A stretch of DNA of 64,000 nucleotides from Anoplopoma fimbria (taxonomy: Eukaryota > Chordata > Actinopteri > Perciformes > Anoplopomatidae): the NCBI RefSeq assembly GCF_027596085.1, contig NC_072460.1, positions 6,179,512 through 6,243,511 of the forward strand, in the 5' to 3' direction. The notes below the pieces were generated by a model. The model saw nothing but the letters and a program-made list of their open reading frames with translations. It searched no databases and had not been told where the DNA came from. Positions within the stretch are counted from its first letter, which is position 1, and every line of letters starts with the position of its first letter. A program made the position numbers and the translations under genes. Positions 37,301-49,899 of this stretch are shown here, piece after piece.

Positions 37301-37753
37301 ATCAAACTGACAATGACTATTGTGCTTGAAAAAAAAATCTATACCCATTAAGATATTTTCACTTGAAAAAAAGAAAATACCTCTTAGCCTGACTTTGTGC
37401 CTATCTATGGAGATGAAAGTGAGGCCATTATCTCCTTACTGGAATGTACTATATGTTACAAGACAGATAGACAGATATATAATCGCATAAACCTCTGCCT
37501 GACACTGCCCAACGATTTACAATGCTTGCAATATAGATTTCATTCGACTTTAAAGTATAACTTCCTTGTGTGTTAACCCTTTTTTAAAGGATATGCTCAC
37601 TTTTTTCAATTCTATCTTAAAACATTACCTAATTCCTAGAGACATGATAATCAACCTGCAGCCCATAACTGGAGGCCCGCAGCCCATTTTTAAATCATTC
37701 ACAAAGAGAATTAGTTCATCCGCAGTTGAAACTGTTAGCGCTGTTAGCATTGT

Positions 37754-37877
37754 TAGCACTGTTAGTTGCTAAAATAAGATAAAATAAAATAAGATAATCC
37801 TTTATTAGTCCCGCAGCGGGGAAATTTGCAGGATTATCTTATTTTATCTTATTTTAGCAACTAACTAGCACTGTTAG
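37754..37877. repeat. Palindromic SINE-tail element with 12-bp direct flanks
   Basis: The left arm 37761-37801 and right arm 37830-37865 are inverted copies, differing only by a 5-bp AAATA insertion in the left arm. The 28-bp loop (37802-37829) contains ATTAGTCCC...GGGGAAATT, the reverse complement of the SINE tail at 11450-11475. The 12-bp sequence TAGCACTGTTAG flanks it directly (37754-37765 and 37866-37877), overlapping the left arm by 5 bp. It looks like a small inverted-repeat insertion with a target-site duplication. Confidence 0.75.
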
Positions 37878-38318
37878 CTCCTAGCTGACATCTTGGAAAT
37901 CTCCCTAGTCATTTGGGTAATGGAGTACAGTGCAAGGTTAGCGTTATGTTTCTGTTGAAAAGAACCCCGACTTTCAGCTGAGCAGCCACACAACAATAAT
38001 GTCACTCTGACAAAAATAAATGTATCATCAGTGTTGGATTACGTAATCTGAGAAAGTTTCAGGTCTCTGCTAGTGAAGTGGAAGCATCCCGGCTGAGTTG
38101 AGTCACGTGTTGGACTGTGAAGGAGGTTTTACTCTCAGAGGAAGTCTGGGTTCTTACAGATTCAAAGAAAAAGGTTTCAGGAAATCGTTGCCATGGCAGC
38201 TGTTTGTTGGGATTTCACTAACAATTAAGAGGGACATTTGAGAGACGAAGTATCTGACTCTATTCTTCTCGTCTCCCGACTGATTTTTCTATACTACTTG
38301 GTACTGGGTTATTTCTGT

Positions 38319-38339
38319 CGATACCTTTAAAAGGTATCG
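38319..38339. repeat. Short palindrome CGATACCTTT-A-AAAGGTATCG
   Basis: Ten-base perfect arms around a single A, within GGTATCGAGTGGCGATACCC-like text that is common at fish interspersed repeats. Probably part of a transposon end. Confidence 0.5.
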
Positions 38340-39289
38340 AGTGGCGATACCCAGCCCTACAGATGGCATTAAAAATCATCAATACATTATTTTTTTACTA
38401 AAATGCAGTTGCAGCGTTTAAATGCAGTAAAATGTCTGATTGATCTGTCATAGAGGCCTGGTGTCAATCCTTGTTCCAATTCAATGTAGTTAATAGGTTG
38501 AGTTAATAAGTCAGTTCATTTGAAAATAAAGAAATTAAAAGAAATGTGAGTTATGGGCCTTTTAATGTTTATTCATTTAATCTGATGAATAGTATTATTG
38601 TGTGTTTGTTAACTTGCATCCTGCCATTTTGCCAAAGCAAGTTGAGTAACCCTGATCTACACTCTTTTGTCTGTGCAAAACAGCATGTAAAGTTCAGCTC
38701 AACTGAGCCCAATTATAGCATCGGCTGAGATTTAGAAGTAATTTTACACTTAAAAAGACAGTCTAATCATTATTTTTGGTATTTCACCTTTTTAAGTCCC
38801 GATTCAGTCATAAAGCCACAGCCCAAAGCACAATTAGTCAGTTCCACAAGATGTTAATATTGCATGCCACTAAGGGATGCTTTCTAATCTAAAATGTCCA
38901 GAAAATCCTGGAGATCTTCCCAGCGGAAAGCACAGAAAACACGCCTGTCCATCTGAGAGTTAGCGGCGTCTATCACTTCTTAATGCTGCAACACAATGGG
39001 GCTGTTACACATGAAGGGTCGTTCAATGTGCAGGGTCATTAATCTGTATCCTGCTAGGAAAGGCTGCTGGACAGCTTGAAGTTGTTCTTGAACTTAAGAC
39101 ACACTGCAATGAAACCACCCGGTTACAATAATAAGCACAGTTGTAAGGAAAATGAATGTTGATGTTGCACATTCATGCAAACCAGTTACTTTGAATGTTA
39201 ACATTCTTGCATTGGGTCAGATCAAGCGACTTTGTATGTTGAGTGACTGAATTTCACTGAATATTGAGAGTTACGTGGTATAATAATGA

Positions 39290-39710
39290 GTATAACGAGC
39301 GAGAAAGTTGCCCATGGCTGGGAGAGAGGTCAAACAGACACAGGACTATCACCAAGAAAACCGCTGTTTGTGTCTAATGTGAAAGCAGTAAACATTGTTT
39401 TTACGCTTGTTACGTTAGGTGAGGAAGTGTGCTGATGATGGTTGTTAATTATTGAATCTATTTACCTTTACAGCTGTTCCATAACCTCACGTAAGAAAGT
39501 CACTAAAGGTGGTTGTTATTTATCTACGTTAGTTAAGTTGTTACAATTGTTACAATTGTCCACTTAGGGCAGTTATTCATTAACGCTAGTTACGTTATTA
39601 CTGCTGTTACGTTATGTTGTTGCCTTACCATTTTAACACAAACCACGATCTTTTGTCTCACCTAACCAAGTAGTTATGTTGCTTAAACCTAACCAATCTT
39701 GCCAATATTC
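39290..39710 (+). repeat. Dispersed repeat family copy
   Basis: One of the better copies: AGGTCAAACAGACACAGGAC, AAGAAAACCGCTGTTTGTGT, repeated TTACGTTA text, then CCTAACCAAGTAGTTATGTT and TTAAACCTAACC. It is AT-rich and non-coding. Confidence 0.65.
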
Positions 39711-39938
39711 ATGAAACATCATGGAGACTCCGTAGTATGAACCAAGCTGGTAGACTTTATTGCTGCTCTCAACTTTTACAGGGCAGGCAAGATCCACTCC
39801 TACCATTCCTACCTTTCACAATAAAAGCCCTAGCCTCATAATATTTGCAGGGGTGTGAAGCCCTTTACACTACAAACGTCTCTCCACACTGTGGGTGAGA
39901 AAGAGTTACATGCATCAGCACACGCCCTCAGGGCCTTG

Positions 39939-41500
<1,562 letters not shown>

Positions 41501-41510
41501 CATCCCTGCA

Positions 41511-41927
41511 TGACTCAAACCCTGGTGATAATATATGATCACCATCACTTCTCTGCAGTCATGCGCGTTTCACAATGCAGAGCGGGCATTGTCCTTTGGA
41601 TCTGTGTATTTCTGTTACTTAGCGGATTCTCTAACACACACACACAACATCAAATCAATATTGCCACATGCTCTTTTTTTAGTCTGAGTCAGTCCCCTTG
41701 GAGCTTTGCAACCCTGTGCCCTGCATGCCCCAATTCCCCGCTCATGGGCTGGCATCCATTTCGGCTGAAAGAGGAGGGGGGGTGGGATTTTATTTGGCTG
41801 TGTTTCCATGATGATAATGAGGCCAAGAGCTAACGGCGGGCAAAGGAGGAAGGTTAGAGAAGATGGAAGGGAGCGGATACGGTGGTGGAGGGGGGTTTGG
41901 ATTGGGAACGCCAGGACTCATGACTCA
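41511..41927. promoter_or_regulatory. AP-1 cluster 2.4-2.9 kb upstream of krt8
   Basis: Three perfect AP-1 sites lie in 417 bp: TGACTCA 41511-41517, TGAGTCA 41685-41691 and TGACTCA 41921-41927. The region is locally richer in G and C, with G-runs at 41774-41786 and 41890-41896. An open frame of 150 codons crosses it but shows no domain. Position and motif content make it the best distal-enhancer candidate for krt8; this is inference. Confidence 0.35.
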
Positions 41928-42861
41928 TCGTGGTGTGGGACTGGAGGAGCGAATGAATGGGGGGAGGAGAGGAAGGAAGGGCCGGTATTGGTGGAAGGAT
42001 GCTTGAGGGTTGAGCTGCCATGTGTGCCACCATAGCTACACGCTGCTGCATGGTGGGAAACATGATTCTGTACTAGTGCATGCAGGGATGATGGGAGCAA
42101 TAGTGGCTCTGTTATCAGTGTGGTGCAAGAATTCTTCAGCAACGTTTGCACAGTGAGTAGTTCTCTCAGGAATATGCATCGGTTATGAATTATAGACAGA
42201 TGTTTATAGGCACTAATTATGCATCATAACTCTGAGGGGAATGTTGTGTAGCCAGATAGGCACACACATGAGCACACATGAGACAAACTGCCTTCTTTTT
42301 TTAAAGCCTCAAGCGCAATGGTGTGAACCTAACATACCTCTTGTTTGATAGCTGGTTCACCTGGTTTTCAGATACAAGCACACAAAACTGTACATGTGGT
42401 ATTTGTTGTATTCAGAGCAAGGCGTACAGGTTGACCTGAAGCAGCTAAAAAATGTTGAGCCCTAAAGCATCCAAAACTGTTAATCCTTCACTTAAATCAT
42501 TTGTCTTAAGTGGCGTTGCTTACAACTGAGTTTGACATGCTAGCACAGTTAGCAAAAAGGTGCTTTATGCTAATCAGTATGACATCCAGCTGCTCATCCA
42601 TGCAGTGTTCATGACCAATTCAATCCTCTGGGTTAATTCAAAAGTTTGACTGTTTGGAAAAAAACCCGCTACGGAACCTATGTACCGTGGTTTAGAATGC
42701 TACGTAAATAAGTATGCTCAGTTAAGTAAGCGATTTAGGGAGGGTACGTAACCTACATAACAGAGATAAGTATGGCACGTTACATAAGCAACGTAACAAC
42801 CAACTTTGACATTTGGTTTCAGACGGGCAAAGAACATCGTCCTCCTGAGTGAAAGTCCTGT

Positions 42862-43400
42862 ATAGACGGTGTATAAAAGGTGGACGTAATCATTGTGACG
42901 TCACCCATTCGTTTGTGGAATGGGTTCGTTTGTGGAATGGCCGTTTTGAAGCTTAGAGTTCGTCATTTTGGCTGTCGCCAACTTGAATTATGGCTGTCGC
43001 CATCTTGACTGTTTGCAACCAATGAATGGAAGTTACCATGAACTGCGGAGGAGTGAGGTAGAGATGCCGGCTCGGTAGTGACCTGTCAAGGTCACCAGGT
43101 AGCCCGGAAGCATACCCTGCTTTATGATCTGTTTGACTCCAACTGGGACCATAATTTACTAAATGAATATCATGCTGTATTGGGGAAGACTTGAAACTAG
43201 AGATTGAGACCATAAATTCATGTTTACAAAGTTTACTGAGGTAATAAATCAAGAAAGAAGTAGAGTCATTTTCTCATAGACTTCTATCGATTTTACTTCT
43301 TTTTGTAAACGGAGGAGTCACCCCCTGTTGAAAATGCAAGTTTTAGACACTTCAGCATGGGCTTCACTCTTCCATTGACCAAGCAATAATATTTCACCAG
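42862..43400 (+). repeat. Dispersed repeat copy B
   Basis: The second copy of the 16978-17430 element, in the same orientation. It has an internal short tandem duplication, TTCGTTTGTGGAATGG (42908-42940). Shared text includes GTGACGTCACCCATT and AGTAGAGTCATTTTCTCATA. Confidence 0.75.
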
Positions 43401-43874
43401 TTGGGAGTGAGAACGGCTGCATGATGATCATTTTGCAATTTGTCATACTCATTTTAAAGTAAACTGCTATATAGTTTTTCATTATGTAAAACAGCTGGGT
43501 GATAGGAGGGTAATGAAATTCTTAGTTTTCAGGCACCCTATACATTTATTTTTAAGTCACGTCAAAATAATCTAATACGAATTTATGTAATAGAAAAGTG
43601 CAGCAGCCAAAATGAAATATAATATGAAATGTAAGATTCAAAAGAATACAGTACAGTAGTCGACTGGAGAAAAGTAACAGCAAAAATCTATAAACTGACA
43701 AATAAAAAATTTGGAACTACTTACATGATGATCTAGTAACAGTAAAAACTTGTGTCAAACTCATAGAAAGGATAGTGAAGGGAAAGAAAATGGTAGCAGA
43801 ACAGATATAAAGTGTTGCCACATTAACTAAAATGTTTCACTGTTAAGAGATAATCAGCAGTACATACCTCACCA

Positions 43875-43878
<4 letters not shown>
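43401..43878. other. Intergenic, no gene seen
   Basis: AT-rich DNA immediately before the microsatellite that precedes the krt8 promoter. Nothing recognised. Confidence 0.5.

Positions 43879-43962
<84 letters not shown>
43879..43962. repeat. (CA)n microsatellite, 84 bp
   Basis: An uninterrupted CA run about 300 bp upstream of the krt8 core promoter. Confidence 0.97.
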
Positions 43963-43963
<1 letters not shown>

Positions 43964-44213
43964 GAAATAGCTGCATAATAGAAATTATTTTTATGTTCAA
44001 GAGGGTTTTTGAGCAGTTTTATCTGGACACACACACAAACACACAGGAGATCAAAGAAACACAACCACTCGACAATCCTCTCAGAAGACAAGTTTTTCTT
44101 TAACAACACTGAGAAGCCTGTAGAAAGACCAGGTAATGGTCTTGAGAGACTGGACAATGTGTCATAGAAGTGTAATGTTACAGCCCTGCCTCCCTCTCTC
44201 ACCCAGACTCGCA

Positions 44214-44300
44214 GGCCAATGGCAGCTCACCACATTCCCCTCCCACAGCCACAGGCTTTAAAACTCCTCAGTAAGTTCCTCTCCCTTCTATCCACTCTGG
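44214..44300 (+). promoter_or_regulatory. krt8 core promoter
   Basis: A CCAAT box lies at 44216-44220, a KLF/Sp-type CCCCTCCCAC near 44237-44246, and a TATA-like TTTAAAA at 44257-44263. A start near 44290 is predicted, giving a leader of about 110 nt before the ATG at 44402. The order and spacing fit a TATA-driven keratin promoter. The start site itself is not visible from sequence. Confidence 0.7.
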
Positions 44301-44401
44301 TCTCTTTCCCTCTGCCTGCCTGCCCTGCCTGCATTACCAACCGAGCCATTTCGGTCTGACCTTCCCAGACTCATCCAGAAGAAACTCCTCCAGATTTCAG
44401 A

Positions 44402-45368
44402 ATGAGTAGTTACAAGAGCTACAGCGTGAGGAGCTCCACAGCTCCACGGAACTTCAGCAGCAGCTCCTACGCCGGATCAGGCGGCGTCAGCAGCCGCAGG
44501 AGCTACAACGTCAAGAGTTCCTTTGGAGGAGGCAACAGGGGCTTCGGGGGCATCACCAGCTCCAACGCCTATGGCTTGAGCTCAAGCATGGGCGGCGGCA
44601 GCAGCGGCGGCGGCGGTGGCATGGGCTTCGGCGGTGGCATGAGTATGGGCTACGGCGGTGGCATGGGTGGTGGCATGGGCGGTGGCATGGGCGGTCAAGC
44701 CCCCATCACCGCCGTGACAGTGAACAGGAGCCTTTTGGCCCCCCTGAACCTTGAGATTGACCCCAACATCCAAGTTGTCCGTACCCAGGAGAAGGAGCAG
44801 ATCAAGACCCTCAACAACCGCTTTGCTTCTTTCATTGACAAGGTAAGAGCTCGTAATTGAAGTTTCAAAAAGAAAATTGGGTTTTCCTCATATGGACAGA
44901 CATTTCTTTGGGTGCGTGGTAAGCTCAGTCACGGTGTAGTCAAAAAAGCTGAGACATTGTTATACAATATTTGACAAAGAGGTCCATATGTTTGCCACAT
45001 GTCTTGTAATGCTGATGCCCTTGCTATTTGCCGGTGCTGGAGAAAGTTGATTCATTCCCCCCCTCTGCTCTCGTCACCTCCCACAAAGGCAGAAAAAAGT
45101 AAAATGTGCTGTCGCTCAAAGCTAATGTTGGGCTCTTTATCTTTTGGCTCACCCTGCCCTTTTATAGTGATGAAAAACAGACTTGCAGAAAGGGAGAGAC
45201 CAGGAAAGACAAATACAAAGAGAGAGAGAGAGAGAGAGAGAAAGAGGGAGAAAGCTTAGGGTGTGTCAGGGCAGTGTTCAGGGCTTGTGATACGAGTTAC
45301 CTTGGGAATGATCCCTCCCTCTGCTGGGGTGTGGTCCTTTGTGCTACCCTAGTGGCCCCCACCCCTCC

Positions 45369-45447
<79 letters not shown>

Positions 45448-45559
45448 AAACAGTAGTTACTGAGTGCCATTGTTACCTGTAAAGACAAACCCTTCTTTCA
45501 TGCTGACACCATTTTCCATTGGGAGTTTGTTGACTTTTAATCATTCAAATCAGCATGTC

Positions 45560-45641
<82 letters not shown>

Positions 45642-48600
45642 GTCCTCTGAGGCCTCGGCAGTGGGTTAATATTTAAAAAGGTTTCATGTTCGGGTCAACG
45701 TCAGCTGACTGTCTACGTATCAGCTCTCTCTCTCTCTCTTCAGGCACATTGATAATAAAAGATAAAGCACACTTTGCATGCTTCGACACAAAGCTGATAA
45801 ACCTCCACCCATCTATCACCTGTTATCTCGCCGTGGCTGTCCATTTGAAGGCCCTTTATTATCTGTCTGTACTTCAAATGAAGAAGTTCCTGGGTTGGAT
45901 CCCACCTGTAGGGTGCAATGTGTCAGATCAGGATCCATTAAGTTTGTTACTTTGTTTTTTACTGTCCACAAATGGTCAAACTCCACACCTACCCACCAAC
46001 CAACTTCACCCCCTCCTCCTCCTCATCTTGTTACACCGCCCGCACATTCCCCCTCCACCTACTTTCTACTCACCCTCGATCATCACATCAATACCACGGT
46101 TACACATTTACCTTCCTGCATCTGCATGCAGATGCGACTTTGATTCACCACCCCCTTCTATCAAAGTATTTTCCCCTCTTCAGAGGCAAACTTTGCTGTA
46201 CAAAAACAGGAAGACATGCGAGAGAAGGGTTGACTGGCCCTTTTCCTCCATCAGCTGCTTTTTCCAAACCCACCCCACCCCTCCGTCTCCTGTCAGGATG
46301 CACGTAGGTCAGGCCTTCCGTTGGAAAAGCCCAGCCAGCCTGAAACTCAGCCAACAGCAGCTTACAAAACTCCAAAGTTAGATAAGAACAACAATGACTG
46401 GAGACGGCGATTGGGAAACATGGCGAGGTTGATCCTGCTGCTTGAGGATTTCGGTGGCGATAGTTGTTTTGACACGGCAGAGCTGTTACGTCATACCTTT
46501 TCAGTCTAGTTAATAACTGATGACAAGGACTCTATCTTTACATATTCGTTAACAGCCTTAACAAGCATGTAAGAGGCTGATTCTTTGTGGAGGCTTTTTG
46601 GATTGGTTGCTCACAACTCACAATAAATACCCATCTTCTTTTCCCACATATCAGGTTCGCTTCCTGGAGCAGCAGAACAAGATGCTGGAGACCAAGTGGA
46701 ACCTGCTGCAGGGACAGACCACCACCCGCTCCAACATCGACGCCATGTTCGAGGCCTACATCTCCAACCTGCGCAGGCAGCTCGACGGCCTCGGCAACGA
46801 TAAGATGAAGCTGGAGGCCGACCTGCACAACATGCAGGGCCTTGTGGAGGACTTCAAGAACAAGTGAGGGGGCAATGAGGGGCTTAAAAACAAAGTGCAG
46901 TGTCGGGCTGGTTATGCCCCATATAGGAGGCACAATGTTAATCTGGGATTCACCTTTTCATTTAGGTTGCACTGAACACATTTTCAAGATGCCTAAAACT
47001 TAATTCATATAAAATATAAGCTGGAGTTTTTTTGTGCTTCAAGACTAGCCTCGCAGCATACTGAGCTTGTCTTTTTGTGGACTACTCCCTACATCTGTCC
47101 ATTGTCTTGCGTCATACACAAACGCTAGGGAATTACAGCACCGAGGAAGCATGTTCCGAACACCCATTGCAATACATTACATGTGACATCATTTTACAGA
47201 GTTGTCAAAGCTTTACATGTACATGTCTCTAACACAAACAGCTATGATAGTTCCATTGTCCAGAGACAAATGAAGCCTATCAGCTGAGTTCAGGCCTGGC
47301 CCTGAATCAAGCCACTTTGTTTTAGGCAAATGCCCCAAGGAGTTCAAGAGTTAGAGATGGACTACTGGCGCCTCCTAGTGTCGCATTGGTGTATACACTT
47401 AACAGGACCAGACTGTTTGTGAGCATTCAAAATCTGACCATGTCCTGTATTGATTTCCCCCTAAGGTATGAAGATGAGATCAACAGGCGCACAGAGTGCG
47501 AGAACGACTTTGTCCTCATCAAGAAGGTCAGCATCATTGTTTACCCAACATGTCTCTCAGTTGGCAAATTTGACCTCTTCTTTGTGATGTCCCATTCTAA
47601 CACAACTTTTATGGATTCCAGGATGTTGATGAGGCCTACATGAATAAGGTTGAGCTGGAGGCCAAGCTGGAGAGTCTGACAGATGAGATCAACTTCCTCA
47701 GGTCGATCTATGAGGAGGTACGTTTGTTTGTTTCCCTGTATATTCTCAGCATCTGTTTTGCATCTTGACTCGCGTCCCTTGAAGTGCATTTGCCGGATGG
47801 GCTTCTTCGATGAGGTGGGGTTTACCAAATCTCTCTCCTTGTGCTTTTTCAGGAGCTTCATGAGCTCCAGGGCCAGATCAAGGACACTTCAGTCATTGTG
47901 GAGATGGACAACAGCCGCAACCTGGACATGGACTCCATTGTGGCTGAAGTCAAGGCTCAGTATGAGGACATCGCCAACCGCAGCCGCGCCGAGGCGGAGA
48001 CATGGTACAAAAGCAAGGTGATTGAGCGCTCCTTTTATATTCTTCTAAAGTCCTTGTTTCTGTAATTTCTTTATCTAGCTAGGTACATACGGTTTGTGTT
48101 GCAAACCCTACTTGCCATGAGTGTTGGTTACTTTTATACTGAAAGAAAGCTCAGTGGCATTCATCAAGTCATGAGTCAGCACATGCAGTGTTCTGATCAA
48201 TAGGGTTCCAGTTTGTAATGTCTGGTATTGTTTATGTTTTTTTTGTTTAGTATGAGGAGATGCAGACATCCGCCAGCAGATACGGAGATGACCTGAGGTC
48301 TACCAAGACAGAGATCTCAGACCTAAATCGCATGATCCAAAGACTGACATCAGAGATTGATTCCATTAAGGGACAGGTATGTAAAAAAATGTTTGGGCGC
48401 CGTGGTACATGAGCCATCAGATATAGTTCGTTGTTGTCATTTAACAATGAGTGGACAAAGCCTTATTTTTTTGGCGTGGCATTTCCTTTTCCCAGCGCGC
48501 CAACCTGGAGGCCCAGATCGCCGAGGCCGAGGAGCGTGGTGAGATGGCCGTGAAGGACGCCAAGGCCCGCATCAGGGACCTGGAAGATGCCCTCCAAAGA

Positions 48601-49226
48601 GCCAAGCAGGACATGGCCCGCCAGATCAGAGAGTACCAGGACCTGATGAACGTCAAGCTGGCTCTGGACATTGAGATCGCCACCTACAGGAAACTGCTGG
48701 AGGGAGAGGAGGACAGGCTAGCAACTGGCATCAAGTCCATCAACATCTCCCAACAGAGCAGTAAGTCGTCATCGTCGTCACCATCACCCTCACTGACTGA
48801 ATTCACAACTAACGCTTTTCCTTGATTGTATTCTGTTACATTTCTTTGTCAGTTTCCCACGTTTGACTGTTTTCTCCTGCCTCCCTTCTCTCGACAGCAA
48901 GCTACAGTGGTCCCATGGACAGCCTGAAGAGCAGCTACTCCAGCGGCTACTCCAGCGGTTTCAGCGGCGGGTATGGAGGCGGATATGGCGGGAGCATGAG
49001 CGGCGGTAGCATGGGCGGCGGTTACAGCAGCGGCGGCGGCTACAGCAGCGGCGGTGGCTACAGCAGCGGCGGTGGCTTCAGCAGCGGCGGCGGCGGCGGC
49101 GGCTTCAGCAGCGGCAGCAGCGGCGGCTACAGCACCAACCAGAGCAAGAAGAACGTTGTTATCAAGATGATTGAGACCAGGGACGGCAGAGTGGTGTCCG
49201 AGTCCTCTGAGGTCATTGAGGATTGA
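44402..49226 (+). CDS. krt8: Type II keratin 8, 8 exons, 563 aa
   Basis: This is a type II basic keratin that pairs with keratin 18 in simple-epithelial filaments. Exons: 44402-44842, 46655-46863, 47466-47526, 47622-47717, 47853-48017, 48251-48376, 48496-48760 and 48898-49226 (441, 209, 61, 96, 165, 126, 265 and 329 nt). All introns are GT-AG and in frame; 209-61-96-165-126 are the standard type II rod exon lengths. Head 1-134 is Ser/Gly-rich and includes the type II H1 region with [14 protein letters not shown] (111-124). Helix start [20 protein letters not shown] is at 136-155. Helix end [13 protein letters not shown] is at 426-438. The tail of about 125 residues has YSSGGG repeats and ends [23 protein letters not shown]. 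The NIS-QQS segment after the rod and the DGRVVSESS ending favour keratin 8. The usual type II intron after EGEE-R is absent, as in mammalian KRT8. The start ATG follows TTCAGA. The tail is longer than the human protein's (483 aa in total). Confidence 0.96.
45219..45241. repeat. (GA)n run in krt8 intron 1
   Basis: A short AG dinucleotide run between the first exon and the microsatellite pair in intron 1. Confidence 0.9.
45372..45442. repeat. (CA)n microsatellite in krt8 intron 1
   Basis: A 71-bp CA run. It lies 122 bp before a complementary TG run in the same intron, so the two could pair in single-stranded DNA or pre-mRNA. Confidence 0.97.
45565..45639. repeat. (TG)n microsatellite in krt8 intron 1
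   Basis: A 75-bp TG run, in opposite sense to the preceding CA run. The 231-codon open frame that starts nearby (45686-46381) is intronic and shows no domain. Confidence 0.97.
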
Positions 49227-49391
49227 GCTGTCTAGTTTAGAGGTGTAGCTACCTGTCTGCTATTATCTCCTCTGCCTCTCTGGTAGTTGTATACTTACAG
49301 TTCACCCCCCCCCCCCCTCCCATAACCCCCCAACTATGAAGTAAAATGCTTGCCAGCCACTCTCAATGGAGCCTAAACATTTCCATGAAGC

Positions 49392-49839
49392 AATAAATGA
49401 TCCTAACACTACCAAAGATCTGAAAGGGACCAAAGAATTTATTTTGTATGTCTGATGTTTGATTGTCTGAACCAAAAAAAGAGTAGTTTTGTCACAGAAA
49501 GTGAGATAAAAACTGGGCAAATTGCAACTAGGAAAATATATATATATATAAATATATAACACTCCTTTGAAATCTATGCAACAGCTATTCTATGCAAGAA
49601 AGGCTGTTTCCTTCAACACAGTGTTGCATAGACAGTGGTGTTGTCAAAGGAATGTGAATGTACTGAAACAGTGCTCCAGCGTTGTTGGTCAACCAGTGTC
49701 TTAATAAATTGCCTGCTACAGTAGGTAGTGCATGTCTTCCCTGTGCGTGTTCTGTAACTGAAACTGTTCGACCCCTTAGGAGGCTGCCCGCATCATACTG
49801 TTGTCCTGAGGTGCTGTTTTTGCTACCAAACCAAATAAA
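49392..49839 (+). terminator. Candidate krt8 polyadenylation signals
   Basis: AATAAA occurs at 49392-49397, 49703-49708 and 49834-49839, giving 3' UTRs of about 0.19 to 0.63 kb. A C run at about 49306-49318 lies early in the 3' UTR. The third hexamer is followed by T/G-rich DNA, but sequence alone does not choose between them. Confidence 0.45.
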
Positions 49840-49899
49840 AGAAAATGTGTTTACTGAAGGAAAATTATGCCTTTTGTTTAACTTTTTTTGATGCTGATG

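Noticed and set aside
45686..46381. 231-codon open frame on the plus strand
   Set aside because: It lies wholly inside krt8 intron 1, has low-complexity Pro/Ser/His text and no domain, and overlaps other open frames. The flanking keratin exons join cleanly across it.
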